Part shown: positions 37,043 to 46,290 of the stretch, piece by piece
Position numbering within the stretch: the first letter of the stretch is position 1
Layout of the letters: each line of letters begins with the position of its first letter
DNA from: Bin80 sp965220365
GTDB lineage: Bacteria; Bacteroidota; Rhodothermia; Rhodothermales; Bin80
Direction: 5' to 3'
Assembly: GCA_965220365.1 (NCBI GenBank)
Contig: OZ244823.1
Coordinates: 2,046,001-2,110,000, forward strand
DNA length: 64,000 bases
Program-made: the position numbers and the translations under genes
Notes under the pieces: generated by a model
The model's input: only the letters and a program-made list of their open reading frames with translations
Databases searched by the model: none
Told to the model about the DNA's origin: nothing

Positions 37043-37399
37043 ATGAGTGTACGAACGCAACGCGTTGCGAGGTTGATGCACCGCGAGATTGCGGACATCC
37101 TCGCACGTGAGTTTCCTGACCAATCCATGGTAACCGTGACAGGAGTTCGCGTCACGCGCGACCTGTCGATTGTCTACGTTGATCTGAGCATCATGCTTGA
37201 CTCTGCAGAAGAGCGTCAAACTGCCTTCAATGCGTTGGTGAGCCAAGCTGCAGTAGTGAGAAAATTTCTAGCCCAGAGAATTCGTCATCAGGTCCGGGCA
37301 GTTCCAAGTATCAGGTTTTTTCTTGACAATTCCCAGGATCAGGTCCGTAAGCTGGATACGCTGTTTGCGCAGATCAAGGATCAGGATGGTCGTGCATGA
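37043..37399 (+). CDS. rbfA: Ribosome-binding factor A
   Basis: A 118-residue KH-fold factor that helps mature the 16S rRNA 5' end. The family pattern RVARLMHREIADILAREF and VTVTGVRVTRDLSIVYVDLS is visible. ATG lies 5 bases after infB. Confidence 0.93.
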   Translation: MSVRTQRVARLMHREIADILAREFPDQSMVTVTGVRVTRDLSIVYVDLSIMLDSAEERQTAFNALVSQAAVVRKFLAQRIRHQVRAVPSIRFFLDNSQDQVRKLDTLFAQIKDQDGRA

Positions 37400-37513
37400 T
37401 CGTTTTTATGGGTTCGAAGATCAACACACCTGAGGTGCCGTCATTCAAGTATCCAACCCCGGGGATGGGAGTGATGCCTACTGTAAATTCATGAGGTCGG
37501 ACCCGCGCGTATC

Positions 37514-38266
37514 ATGACGACTGAGACGATAGAGAAGGCTCACCAAGAGGAATCTGTGCCGGTATGGGATACATCTGTTTGTGCCCGTGCAGGGTCTGTG
37601 GAAGATTTTCTCGGTGCTGCACTTCTAGTAGATAAACCCGGTGGTTGGACCTCGTACGATGTGATCAGGAGGCTGAAACGGTACTTTCCAAAGAAGACCA
37701 AAATAGGGCACACGGGTACGCTTGATCCACTGGCAACGGGGCTACTGATCTTGCTATTTGGTAAGGCTACGAAATCTCAGGGACGATTTTTACGCCTCCC
37801 CAAGGTCTATGATGGCACAATGCGCCTCGGCGAAGTTACCCCATCCATGGACTCTGCTACCGAGGTGACGCTGCGAAAACCAATCGACTCGCTTACTTCC
37901 GCGCAAATTGAATCTGCCTGTTCTGCCCACACAGGGGTCATTCAACAGATTCCGCCAATGTATTCCGCCGTCAAGGTGGGCGGAGAACGGCTGTACAAGA
38001 AGGCGAGGCGGGGAGAATCTGTTGAACGCAGCCCCAATACGGTAACCATCCATAGTTTTGAGATTCTCTGTGTAGCGGGGGCAGAGGTTCATTTTCGAGT
38101 GCGATGCAGTAAGGGCACCTACATCAGGGTATTAGCACATGATGTCGGCCAGCATTTACGTGTGGGAGCCCACCTGACGCGATTACGTCGCACATCGATT
38201 GGAAGTTATCAGGTTGAACGGGCGTGCAGCATAAAACAGCTGGTCGCGGTCCTTGAGAACACATGA
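37514..38266 (+). CDS. truB: tRNA pseudouridine(55) synthase TruB
   Basis: Makes pseudouridine 55 in the T loop of tRNA. The catalytic Asp is in GHTGTLDPLATGLL; the substrate region includes SKGTYIRVLAHDVG. ATG at 37514 gives 250 residues with about 38 residues before the usual start LLVDKPGGWTS; GTG codons at 37556 and 37598 are shorter alternatives. The last 4 bases overlap ribF in ATGA. Confidence 0.95.
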   Translation: MTTETIEKAHQEESVPVWDTSVCARAGSVEDFLGAALLVDKPGGWTSYDVIRRLKRYFPKKTKIGHTGTLDPLATGLLILLFGKATKSQGRFLRLPKVYDGTMRLGEVTPSMDSATEVTLRKPIDSLTSAQIESACSAHTGVIQQIPPMYSAVKVGGERLYKKARRGESVERSPNTVTIHSFEILCVAGAEVHFRVRCSKGTYIRVLAHDVGQHLRVGAHLTRLRRTSIGSYQVERACSIKQLVAVLENT

Positions 38267-39219
38267 TCTTTGAAAGGGGGCTAGACAATTTAACTTGTCG
38301 GCCAGACAGCATATTGACGGTAGGGATTTTCGATGGCGTGCATTTGGGGCACAGGATGATTATTGCAGATCTTGTGCAGCGTGCCAAGGATGTGGACGGA
38401 CTCAGCACACTGATCACATTTGATCCTCATCCACGCGAGGTGTTATTACAGCAGCCTCTACCCAAACTGACGACCATAGAGGAACGTGCCGCGATTCTGT
38501 CGTCTCTTGGATTAGCCCGGATGGTTGTATTGCCGTTTACGGAGAAGTTCTCCACGTTGGATGCGGAGGACTTTGTCTTGGAACTGCTTGTGAAGCGCAC
38601 AGGGCTTCAAACGATTATTGTGGGGCATGACCACCGGTTTGGGAAGGGGAGAAGAGGTGATGTTGATTTACTTGCTTCCCTGGGCCAGCAACACAATTTT
38701 GATGTAGAAGTGATCAGACCATACAAGATCAATGATCTGGTGATTTCTTCCCGGAGCGTGCGTTCTATCTTACAGGAAGATGGGGATGTATCCCTTGCGG
38801 CAAAGCTCTTGGCGCGTCCACATTCTTTGACAGGCAGGGTGGTTCGCGGAGATGGCCGTGGCCGAGAGTTGGGCTATCCTACTGCAAACCTGATCTTGTT
38901 GGAGCCAAAGAAGGTTGTTCCCGCACACGGAATTTATGTTGTGGGTGCAGAGATCTCAGGGGCTCACCTGGGAGGAATGATGAGTATCGGAACACGTCCG
39001 GCAATCAAGGACAGCAGAGGGGTACATCTGGAGGTGCATCTGCTTGATTTTGATCGGCTCATCTATGGAGAAGAGCTCACTGTGCATTTTCTTGAGCGAA
39101 TTCGTGCGGAGCGTAATTTTGCTTCGATGGAAGGATTACAAGCGGCCATGCAACAGGACGAAGTGATTTCTAGGAAGGTTTTGGAACAGTCTGAGTGGCA
39201 TGGGGTAATACTGGGCTGA
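38263..39219 (+). CDS. ribF: Bifunctional riboflavin kinase / FAD synthetase
   Basis: Converts riboflavin to FMN and FAD. The 318-residue protein has the nucleotidyltransferase domain with GIFDGVHLGH near residue 25 and the C-terminal kinase domain with GRELGYPTANL. It overlaps truB by 4 bases. This gene order (truB-ribF-rpsO-pnp) is common. Confidence 0.95.
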   Translation: MIFERGLDNLTCRPDSILTVGIFDGVHLGHRMIIADLVQRAKDVDGLSTLITFDPHPREVLLQQPLPKLTTIEERAAILSSLGLARMVVLPFTEKFSTLDAEDFVLELLVKRTGLQTIIVGHDHRFGKGRRGDVDLLASLGQQHNFDVEVIRPYKINDLVISSRSVRSILQEDGDVSLAAKLLARPHSLTGRVVRGDGRGRELGYPTANLILLEPKKVVPAHGIYVVGAEISGAHLGGMMSIGTRPAIKDSRGVHLEVHLLDFDRLIYGEELTVHFLERIRAERNFASMEGLQAAMQQDEVISRKVLEQSEWHGVILG

Positions 39220-39316
39220 TTCATCTTGGTCAGCCGATTTATTTTCACTGTGACCAGTCTTGCACGCGGGCATTTGGCGAGGATGTGATCCAAGAGAGAC
39301 TAATTGATTACACAAA

Positions 39317-39583
39317 ATGATAACGAAGGAACAGACACAGCATTTTGCAGAGAAATATGGCAGTGGCCCTATGGATACGGGCAGAGCAGAGGTGCAGATC
39401 GCAATTTTTTCTGAACGGATCCGCCATCTGACACAACATTTAAGAAATAACAGAAAAGATCATGCAACAAGGCGCGGACTATTAAAACTGGTAGGAAAGC
39501 GTCGCAGGATGCTCAATTACTTGATCGACAAGGATATTGAGCGTTATCGGAATATCACCAAAGCGTTGGGCTTACGCAAGTAG
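39317..39583 (+). CDS. rpsO: 30S ribosomal protein S15
   Basis: An 88-residue protein binding the central domain of 16S rRNA. The family pattern GSTGSPE is partly replaced by GSGPMDTGRAEVQIA; HLRNNRKDHATRRGLLKLVGKRRRMLNYL is typical. About 100 bases separate it from ribF. Confidence 0.95.
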   Translation: MITKEQTQHFAEKYGSGPMDTGRAEVQIAIFSERIRHLTQHLRNNRKDHATRRGLLKLVGKRRRMLNYLIDKDIERYRNITKALGLRK

Positions 39584-39596
39584 GTCCGTACAATCT

Positions 39597-39623
39597 CCGA
39601 ACAAAATCAAATCAGATGTTCGG
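39597..39623 (+). terminator. Hairpin between rpsO and pnp
   Basis: CCGAACA 39597-39603 pairs perfectly with TGTTCGG 39617-39623. The tail after it (AACGCTTTATTATT) is only mildly T-rich. It could be the rpsO terminator or, by analogy with E. coli, the double-stranded site through which PNPase controls its own mRNA. Confidence 0.5.
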
Positions 39624-39651
39624 AACGCTTTATTATTAATTATGAGGTTAA

Positions 39652-41895
39652 ATGACCCCTAAAGCAGTAACGGCGCAGGTAGAGTATGCGCCAGGAAGAG
39701 TAATATCAATGGAAACCGGCCGACTTGCCAAACAGGCGGGCGGTGCGGTCGTCGTACGTACGGGAGATACGATGGTGATGGCGACAGCTGTCGCCTCAAC
39801 AAGTGCCCGACCTGGGCAGAGTTTCTTTCCACTTACCGTGGATTATCGTGAAAAATTTTCTTCTGGAGGAAAAATTCCAGGCGGGTTTATCAAACGCGAG
39901 GGACGACTGAATGACAAGGAAATCCTCACCTCCCGTCTGGTGGATCGGGCAGTTCGTCCACTTTTTCCAGACGGCTATCGAAATGAAGTCCAGTTGATTG
40001 GATCGGTCATCTCGGCAGACGGCGAGAATGACGGAGATATGATCTTCGGAATCGGAGCATCGGCTGCACTCTTGTTGTCGGGAGCTCCTTTTGATGGCCC
40101 CATCGCGGAGGTCCGTGTTGGTCGTGTTGACGGCGAATTTGTCGTGAATCCTACGAAGGATGAATTGAAATCAAGTGATTTAAATCTTGTCGTGGCCGGC
40201 AAACTGGACGCGATTATGATGGTTGAGGGCGAGATGGAGGAGTGTTCGGAAGAAGATGTGGTAGAGGCGCTCGCAGTCGCACATGAGGTAATCAAGAAGC
40301 TCTGTCAGGCACAACTGGATCTACGCGCTGAATTTGAAGCCATGCACGCTCCGATTGAGCCGATGGAGTACGAAGTGGATTTGCCAGGCCCTGAGATGGT
40401 GAGCCGTGTACGCGAATTAATTCAAAGCAAATTAGAAGCACATATACGGGCTCCTTACGATAAGAAAGGCTTTTACGGAGGCCTCTCTGATTTAACAGAT
40501 GAAGCGGTTGAAACGATCTCAGCGGAGTTCCCCGAGGAAGAGGTCAATGTGATCACCGCACAGATCCGTTCCGCTGCAGGAATAGTTTCTCGTGATGTGA
40601 TGCGGGAGATGGTGATGGCTGATCGGAGACGAATTGATGGGCGCGACCCTGAAACGGTGCGTTCGATCTGGTGTGAAGTCGGCTATCTTCCCCGGGTACA
40701 TGGATCATCCATCTTCACAAGAGGCGAAACCCAGGTGATGGCATCGGTTACCCTTGGGACTACCCGTGATCAACAGGCGGTTGATCAAGTCTTCGACCAG
40801 GAAGACAAGCATTTCTTTCTTCACTATGAGTTTCCTCCATTTTCGACAGGAGAGGCCAAGTTTCTACGTGGTGCAAGCAGGCGGGAAATCGGACATGGTT
40901 ACCTCGCTGAGCGCGCCTTGCAAGGTATGATTCTGGATCAGGAAGAGTTTCCATACACCGTTCGGGTCAATGCAGATGTACTCGAATCCAATGGATCCTC
41001 CTCCATGGCCAGCGTATGTTCAGGAAGTCTTGCACTCATGGATGCGGGGGTTCCCGTCCGCAAAGCTGTTGCAGGAGTTGCAATGGGCATGATCGCGGAT
41101 GAAACCCGTCATGTGGTTCTCACCGACATTCTTGGTACTGAAGATCATCTAGGGGATATGGATTTCAAGGTCACGGGGACACGCGATGGGATCACGGCAT
41201 GTCAGATGGATATCAAGATTAGTGGTCTTTCAAGAGATCTTATGTTGCAGGCATTGCTCCAGGCCCGTGAGGCCAGGCTGCACATCCTTGATATCATGGA
41301 TGAAACACTTGCCGAGTCACGCGAAAATATGTCTCCATATGCTCCCAGGCTGACACAGATTACGATTGATAGTGAATTGATCGGTGCCGTGATTGGCCCA
41401 GGGGGGAAAATCGTGCGAGGGATCCAGGCCGATACCGGGGTAGTGATTGAAGTTGAAGAGAAAGACAATCTAGGCTATGTGACGATTGCAGGCTCGGATG
41501 AAAACTCGGTCAACGAGGCGATCGAAATCATTCAGTCTCTGGTCGTTGCCCCGGAAGTGGGCGAGGAATACGAAGGCACCGTACGCAATATTCTTGATGT
41601 AGGTGCGATTGTAGAGATACTCCCTGGAAAAGAAGGGCTGGTGCATAAGAGTGAGTTATCCTGGGATTGGATCGATGACCCGCGGGATGCCGTCCAGGTT
41701 GGAGATAAGCTCAAGGTAAGACTTATGGAGATTCGTGACCGAGGCCGTCTTCGCCTGAGCCATAAGGTAACGCTTCCCCGCCCTGCCCACATTAAGCGAG
41801 CGGATCGCCCGTCTCGTGGAGGAGGTAGGCCTGATCGACGCGGTGGTGGGAATCGTGGCGGAGGAAATCGGTACCGGGGATCACGGAGATCTTAA
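39652..41895 (+). CDS. pnp: Polyribonucleotide nucleotidyltransferase (PNPase)
   Basis: A phosphorolytic 3'-5' exoribonuclease. The 747-residue protein has two RNase PH domains, a KH domain with the GXXG loop in VIGPGGKIVRGI, an S1 domain (YEGTVRNILDVGAIVEI) and a Gly/Arg-rich tail of about 30 residues (RGGGNRGGGNRYRG) that should bind RNA. The tail is not part of the usual family and may be lineage-specific. It follows rpsO by 68 bases. Confidence 0.96.
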   Translation: MTPKAVTAQVEYAPGRVISMETGRLAKQAGGAVVVRTGDTMVMATAVASTSARPGQSFFPLTVDYREKFSSGGKIPGGFIKREGRLNDKEILTSRLVDRAVRPLFPDGYRNEVQLIGSVISADGENDGDMIFGIGASAALLLSGAPFDGPIAEVRVGRVDGEFVVNPTKDELKSSDLNLVVAGKLDAIMMVEGEMEECSEEDVVEALAVAHEVIKKLCQAQLDLRAEFEAMHAPIEPMEYEVDLPGPEMVSRVRELIQSKLEAHIRAPYDKKGFYGGLSDLTDEAVETISAEFPEEEVNVITAQIRSAAGIVSRDVMREMVMADRRRIDGRDPETVRSIWCEVGYLPRVHGSSIFTRGETQVMASVTLGTTRDQQAVDQVFDQEDKHFFLHYEFPPFSTGEAKFLRGASRREIGHGYLAERALQGMILDQEEFPYTVRVNADVLESNGSSSMASVCSGSLALMDAGVPVRKAVAGVAMGMIADETRHVVLTDILGTEDHLGDMDFKVTGTRDGITACQMDIKISGLSRDLMLQALLQAREARLHILDIMDETLAESRENMSPYAPRLTQITIDSELIGAVIGPGGKIVRGIQADTGVVIEVEEKDNLGYVTIAGSDENSVNEAIEIIQSLVVAPEVGEEYEGTVRNILDVGAIVEILPGKEGLVHKSELSWDWIDDPRDAVQVGDKLKVRLMEIRDRGRLRLSHKVTLPRPAHIKRADRPSRGGGRPDRRGGGNRGGGNRYRGSRRS

Positions 41896-41897
41896 GT

Positions 41898-41903
41898 GGA
41901 GGG
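41898..41903 (+). promoter_or_regulatory. Ribosome-binding site of the M16 gene
   Basis: GGAGGG with a 7-base spacer to GTG 41911. It decides between the two possible starts and is unusual here, because most genes in the window lack a clear Shine-Dalgarno sequence. Confidence 0.55.
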
Positions 41904-41910
41904 AAAAGTC

Positions 41911-43143
41911 GTGATTACCAAAACGACGCTTCCCAGTGGTATCCGTATTCTCAGTGAATCTGTCTCTTCGGTCAGATCCATTGCGGTAGGGGTGTGGGTT
42001 GACTCTGGAAGTCGGAATGACCCAGAGTTTAAGGCAGGTATCAGTCACTTTGTTGAACACGCGGTCTTCAAAGGCACGACCAAGCGCAGGATGCATCAGA
42101 TCGCCAGCCGAATGGAGTCGGTTGGAGGATATCTGAATGCATTTACGTCGAAAGAGCATACGTGCTATTTTGCACGTGCTCTGGATTCCTATCTCGCCCG
42201 GGGGGTAGACTCCGTGTGTGATCTGGTTGCTTCACCGGTATTCCCGGAACGGGAGATTGAGAAGGAGAAGAGTGTGGTGCTTGAGGAGATAAAGATGTAC
42301 GATGATGCTCCTGAGGAATATATCACGGATCGTTTTGAGTCGGTTATTTACCCATCGCAGGCAATTGGTCGCCCAATTATTGGTTATCCCGAAACGGTCT
42401 CGGGTCTGAAGCGCCAGGATCTTTTCGATTACGTTACCAGACAGTATATCCCCGATCAAATTGTCATCGCTGCCTCTGGAAACCTCCGTCACGAAACCTT
42501 GGTCAAGAATGTTGAGAAAGCATTCAAGGACCTCCGGTCTGCCGGATCCAAACCCAAAAAGGAATCTTCTCCTCCTTCGTATCAGCCAACAGAATTATCG
42601 TTGACACGACCGATTCAGCAGGGGCATCTGATCCTGGGGAGGCCGGGGATCTCCGTGCATTCCAAACACAGAGCAGTATTAGAGTTGCTCAATATTATCC
42701 TGGGAGGGGGGAGTTCCAGTCGACTGAATCAGAGAATCAGGGAGCGTTACGGGTTCTGCTACAATGTGTACTCATTCCTGAATGCATATTCCGATTGTGG
42801 AGACTTCGGTGTTTATCTGGGGTTGGATCCATCAAGAATCAATCGTGCACTCCGTTTGATCTTTCGGGAGTTCGACCGTTTGGCTCAAAAGCCGGTCAGT
42901 AACCAGGCCCTGACACGGGCGAAAGGGCAGGCTCGTGGGGGGATTGCACTTGGGCTGGAGAGCATGTCCAATCGGATGACGCGTCTTGGAAAGCAGGAGC
43001 TATATTTTGGGAGGGTCATTTCGATTGATGAAACGATTGAAGAATTGGAGGCCGTAACCGCCGAGGAGATCCAGACGTTTGCGGGGGATTTTTTATCTCC
43101 AGATACCTTTTCCCGAGTATTACTGATGCCCTTGGATCAGTGA
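41911..43143 (+). CDS. M16-family zinc metallopeptidase (processing peptidase-like)
   Basis: A 410-residue zinc protease with the inverted motif H46-F-V-E49-H50 (HXXEH) and a downstream glutamate in EKSVVLEEIKMYDD, as in mitochondrial processing peptidase-type M16B proteins often found after pnp. GTG at 41911 is preferred: GGAGGG at 41898-41903 lies 7 bases before it. A GTG at 41896, right after the pnp stop, is also in frame. Its substrate is not known. Confidence 0.9.
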   Translation: MITKTTLPSGIRILSESVSSVRSIAVGVWVDSGSRNDPEFKAGISHFVEHAVFKGTTKRRMHQIASRMESVGGYLNAFTSKEHTCYFARALDSYLARGVDSVCDLVASPVFPEREIEKEKSVVLEEIKMYDDAPEEYITDRFESVIYPSQAIGRPIIGYPETVSGLKRQDLFDYVTRQYIPDQIVIAASGNLRHETLVKNVEKAFKDLRSAGSKPKKESSPPSYQPTELSLTRPIQQGHLILGRPGISVHSKHRAVLELLNIILGGGSSSRLNQRIRERYGFCYNVYSFLNAYSDCGDFGVYLGLDPSRINRALRLIFREFDRLAQKPVSNQALTRAKGQARGGIALGLESMSNRMTRLGKQELYFGRVISIDETIEELEAVTAEEIQTFAGDFLSPDTFSRVLLMPLDQ

Positions 43144-43224
43144 ATCATGTATGTATCTGGAGGTATGTGTAAACGCACGATCTAGACTTCCAAAAGTGGC
43201 ACATCATCAGGCCACACAGTGGCG

Positions 43225-43653
43225 TTATTCAGATTGTTGCGTTTTTGTAAGCAGGATCTTGAACTCTTCTGAAGTTACTACTGTCACGCGGGAAAAATCA
43301 ATGTCTTGGAGCACGTTGAAGTGCTTGTCGTTGGTTATGAGACAATCGGCCCCATCGGCAATCGCGCAATCTGTGAATTTGTTGTCATCAAAATCGGATT
43401 TGATGAGATTCCACAGATAGTATCGATGTACTGGCAATACGTTGGGGTAGCGTTCAAACGCACCGAGTACCACACTAGCAATGTCATCTCCCATCTCTTG
43501 CCCGATGACTTCTCCGTATTCAAGGACGATCTCAGTGCTAACCAACAACGAATACAGCCCCCTGCGTAGGTCCTCGAATATCCAATGGTGAGGCGATCTA
43601 TCAGAAATTGAGACGAACAGAATGTTGGTGTCAATGACAACTCAAAGGGCCAT
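43225..43653 (-). pseudogene. PIN-family toxin (COG1569-like) with TGA at codon 4
   Basis: The long frame covers most of a PIN ribonuclease: the conserved VVIDTNIL start, the STEIVLEYGEVI segment, KSDFDDNKFTDCAIADGADCLITNDKHF and TSEEFKILL. This is typical of the PIN toxin family COG1569. In frame, ATG at 43653 is followed by GCC CTT TGA GTT GTC, so a stop occurs at codon 4, just before the first catalytic Asp. There is no ATG, GTG or TTG between the stop and that Asp. The simplest reading is that a CGA or AGA codon mutated to TGA and the toxin is dead. A later TTG start would lose the active-site Asp. Confidence 0.7.
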
Positions 43654-43706
43654 AGGGCTCAGGAGCGATATGGTATCCGCATGTGCGTATGAGCCATACG
43701 ATGAAA

Positions 43707-43731
43707 ATGGGAATTATATACATGAGTACCC
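43707..43731 (+). repeat. 25-bp inverted repeat, left copy
   Basis: Matches the reverse complement of 46295-46319 at 24 of 25 positions; the single difference is A at 43722 against G. The two copies flank the IS630 and TnpB genes. Confidence 0.7.
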
Positions 43732-43838
43732 AAGGCACTCAAGTTCTGTTTGCTCTTTCATCACCTGTTGCCTGATTGCGGGCTTGCGCTCCGCAACGAC
43801 AGGTCTTACATAGTGTAGTGTCCTTATTATATCAATGA

Positions 43839-44933
43839 TTATTTAGAAATCTCATTCAAGGTCTTTTTGGCCCGCTCAACCTTTCGGAGAATCTCATCAA
43901 CTGACTTGGTCCAGACCAAGGGCCTTGGATTCTCGTTATAGGTCTTGATATAGTTATCAATGCATTGTTCCAGATCGGCTACCGACGTAAATACACCCCG
44001 ACGAAGCTGCTTTTCGGTCAGCGTGGAAAAGAAGCGCTCCACCAAGTTTAACCACGACGAACTGGTCGGGATGAAGTGCAGAAATATCCGCTTCTTCCGC
44101 TCAATCCATTCCATCACCTTGGCATGCTTGTGGGGGGAATAGTTATCCAGGATGATGTGGATCTCTTGCTTCTTCGGTACTGCACGCTCTACCTTACGGA
44201 GGAATCGCAATACTTCTTGATGGCGGTGTCGTTTGTACGTTTCGCTGATTACCGTACCGGAGGCCATCTCCAGTGCTACGAAAAGGGAGGTCGTACCGTG
44301 TCGCTTGTAGTCGTGCGTCATCGTTCCCGCACGTCCCCTCTTCAACGGCAGGCCAGGCTGGGTTCGATCTAGGGCCTGGATAGAACTCTTCTCATCATAA
44401 CTGAACACGACTGCATTCTTGGGAGGATGGAGATAGAGACCTACGACATCCTGAAGCTTTTCTTCAAAGTGAGGGTCTTTACTCACCTTGAACGTTCGGA
44501 TCAAGTGTGGCTTGAGACCGCACGATTGCCACACACGGTGTACAAAACTATGGGTGGTCCCTGCCTGCCGGGCCATGGAACGACAGGACCAGTGGGTGGC
44601 GCCTGGTGGATCTGTCTGTGTCGTAAGACGAATCACTTCACTACGTAGCTCCCGTTGCGTCTTGGAACACTTTCCCCCGTGGTTGCCGCCCCGAGGACGT
44701 TCCTTTGTGATGCCGGCCAATCCCTCGGTCGAAAAACGGCGACGCCAACGCCCAACCTTGTTCTCATCGGTCCCCAAAGTCTCCGCAATCGCCTTGTTCG
44801 TCATTCCGTCCGCCGCCATCAGGATCATCCGTGACCGCTCATGCAACCGCACAGATACGCTGCGAGACCGAGACCATCGCTCCAAACACTCACGATCCGA
44901 ATCCGATAGTTCAAATTTTACAGCTATGCGCAT
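43839..44933 (-). CDS. IS630-family transposase
   Basis: A 364-residue DDE transposase. An N-terminal helix-turn-helix part (residues about 1-75, with AIAETLGTDENKVGRWRRRF) is followed by the catalytic core: D180 in FSYDEKSS, D263 in HIILDNYSPHKH and E299 in LNLVERFF, with 35 residues between the last two. The SSSWLN segment before the Glu is typical of the IS630/Tc1 group. The frame is intact. No convincing inverted repeats or TA duplications could be placed by eye, so the element borders are not given. Confidence 0.92.
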   Translation of the reverse strand: MRIAVKFELSDSDRECLERWSRSRSVSVRLHERSRMILMAADGMTNKAIAETLGTDENKVGRWRRRFSTEGLAGITKERPRGGNHGGKCSKTQRELRSEVIRLTTQTDPPGATHWSCRSMARQAGTTHSFVHRVWQSCGLKPHLIRTFKVSKDPHFEEKLQDVVGLYLHPPKNAVVFSYDEKSSIQALDRTQPGLPLKRGRAGTMTHDYKRHGTTSLFVALEMASGTVISETYKRHRHQEVLRFLRKVERAVPKKQEIHIILDNYSPHKHAKVMEWIERKKRIFLHFIPTSSSWLNLVERFFSTLTEKQLRRGVFTSVADLEQCIDNYIKTYNENPRPLVWTKSVDEILRKVERAKKTLNEISK

Positions 44934-44973
44934 AGTTTTTAGTGGTATAGGTGGAGAGGTCTCTAAATATAAT

Positions 44974-46194
44974 TCAGATATAATTGATAATCAATATTAT
45001 ATATAGGATGATACAATAGGCTCCAGAGCCGTTATAGGAAGCCATCCCCGACTCCCTGATATTCAAGGCAGCGTTTATATCTGCATTGATGAGGTATTCG
45101 CACTGCTGACAACGGAATACAGATTGCGATACACGATTTCCTGCATCTACATACCTACACTGATTACAGGTCTGGGACGTATAGGCAGGGGGGATCTTAT
45201 GCACCACGCCCCGCTCGGATAGATACTGCTCCAACTGTCCCCAACCCGTTTTCAGGATCTTGCGGTTCAGTCCTGCTTTCTGCTTCACGTTCCTGCCAGG
45301 ATTCTCAACCGTTCCCTTTGCACTTGCGGTCATGCCTTTGGTTTTCAGGGCTTCCAGAAATACAAGTAAAGAGGTTGTGGTTAGATCCAGGGCAATGTGT
45401 CGCAGATCATTCCTGCGGAGGTTTGCAATCTTACGCTGATGTCGTGCAATGGTATGCTTGGTCTTTCGGTACTTGCAACTGCCAACGGTTCGCCTGGCCT
45501 GGCGACGTTGGAGTTGCTTGATTCGCTTTTCCAGTCGAGTGGTATCGATCAGGCAGTGGATCTGTCCGGTACTGTCGGCCACCTGTCCCACGTTGCGATC
45601 CACGCCGATGCCGATGCCGTCTGCTGTATGCTCTACGGCATCTACTTCGTAGCAAACCGTGATGTACCAGTTGCCACATTCTTCAAGGATGCGGGCAGAT
45701 TTCGGTACCGGATTGGAGTAGCGTCTTGTGCGGTGATGCGCAATCATCTTCATGTGTACTCCCCGCTTGAGTCGGAAGTAGCCCTTCTCGGTGAATCGTG
45801 ATCCACCGGATACATCGACGGCGAAGGTCTTCTTGGCTTTGCCTTTCTTCTTAAAATTGGGGAAGCCACGGGTCTTCTTGAAGAATTGCCTGTACGCATC
45901 GGACAAATCCTTCAGTCCGGTGCGAGTTAGTACTTGGGGGTATTCTTTCAGCCACTCGGCTTCGGTGTCTTTGTGTACCTTATACCACTTGCATAGATCA
46001 AACTGAGAGGTCTTGGACTTGCCCGTCTCCTTGTAATCCTGTTTGGCTTTGCCTAGTGCGGCATTCCAGAGATACCGGTTGGCTCCGGCCACTCCATGCA
46101 GGAACTTGTATGCTTTTCTCGATCCCCGCAATCGGTAGCGGATATTTACGTAGGAACGATTTCCTGCTTTCTTGTTTGAACCCTTTACGGGCAT
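44974..46194 (-). CDS. tnpB: RNA-guided nuclease TnpB of an IS200/IS605-type (IS1341-like) element
   Basis: A 406-residue TnpB, ancestor type of Cas12 nucleases. The RuvC triad is complete: D199 in GIGIGVDRNVG, E281 in LLVFLEALKTKGM and D372 in ADINAALNI. A zinc finger is formed by C343, C346, C362 and C365. An N-terminal helical domain precedes it. No tnpA is in the window, so it cannot move by itself. Known TnpB proteins use a guide RNA from the 3' end of their own gene; here that region would be about 44930-45080. The last 20 residues after NIRESG are atypical and overlap AT-rich end sequence. Confidence 0.93.
   Translation of the reverse strand: MPVKGSNKKAGNRSYVNIRYRLRGSRKAYKFLHGVAGANRYLWNAALGKAKQDYKETGKSKTSQFDLCKWYKVHKDTEAEWLKEYPQVLTRTGLKDLSDAYRQFFKKTRGFPNFKKKGKAKKTFAVDVSGGSRFTEKGYFRLKRGVHMKMIAHHRTRRYSNPVPKSARILEECGNWYITVCYEVDAVEHTADGIGIGVDRNVGQVADSTGQIHCLIDTTRLEKRIKQLQRRQARRTVGSCKYRKTKHTIARHQRKIANLRRNDLRHIALDLTTTSLLVFLEALKTKGMTASAKGTVENPGRNVKQKAGLNRKILKTGWGQLEQYLSERGVVHKIPPAYTSQTCNQCRYVDAGNRVSQSVFRCQQCEYLINADINAALNIRESGMASYNGSGAYCIILYIILIINYI
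45019..45030 (-). other. Palindrome at the 3' end of tnpB
   Basis: GGCTCCAGAGCC is a perfect palindrome (GGCTC/GAGCC around two bases) in the last codons of tnpB. ATTGATTATCAAT-like dyad (44984-44996) follows towards the element end. Such hairpins fit an IS605-type right end or the scaffold of a guide RNA. Confidence 0.4.
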
Positions 46195-46290
46195 GGCATC
46201 ACTCCATTGATGGTATGGTAAGCAACAGGATGGATCGTTACTCCATTCTGTTGTGTCCGTGTACCTTCCTGCATCAAAAAGGTTCCCTAA

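Noticed and set aside
43622..43813. 63-codon plus-strand frame covering the left inverted repeat
   Set aside because: Opposite the PIN gene start; only a short peptide segment resembles the other repeat copy. Too weak to call a gene.
43839..46194. IS630 inverted repeats and TA target duplication
   Set aside because: Compared the flanks at about 43820 and 44950 but no convincing matching ends were found, so no element borders are given.
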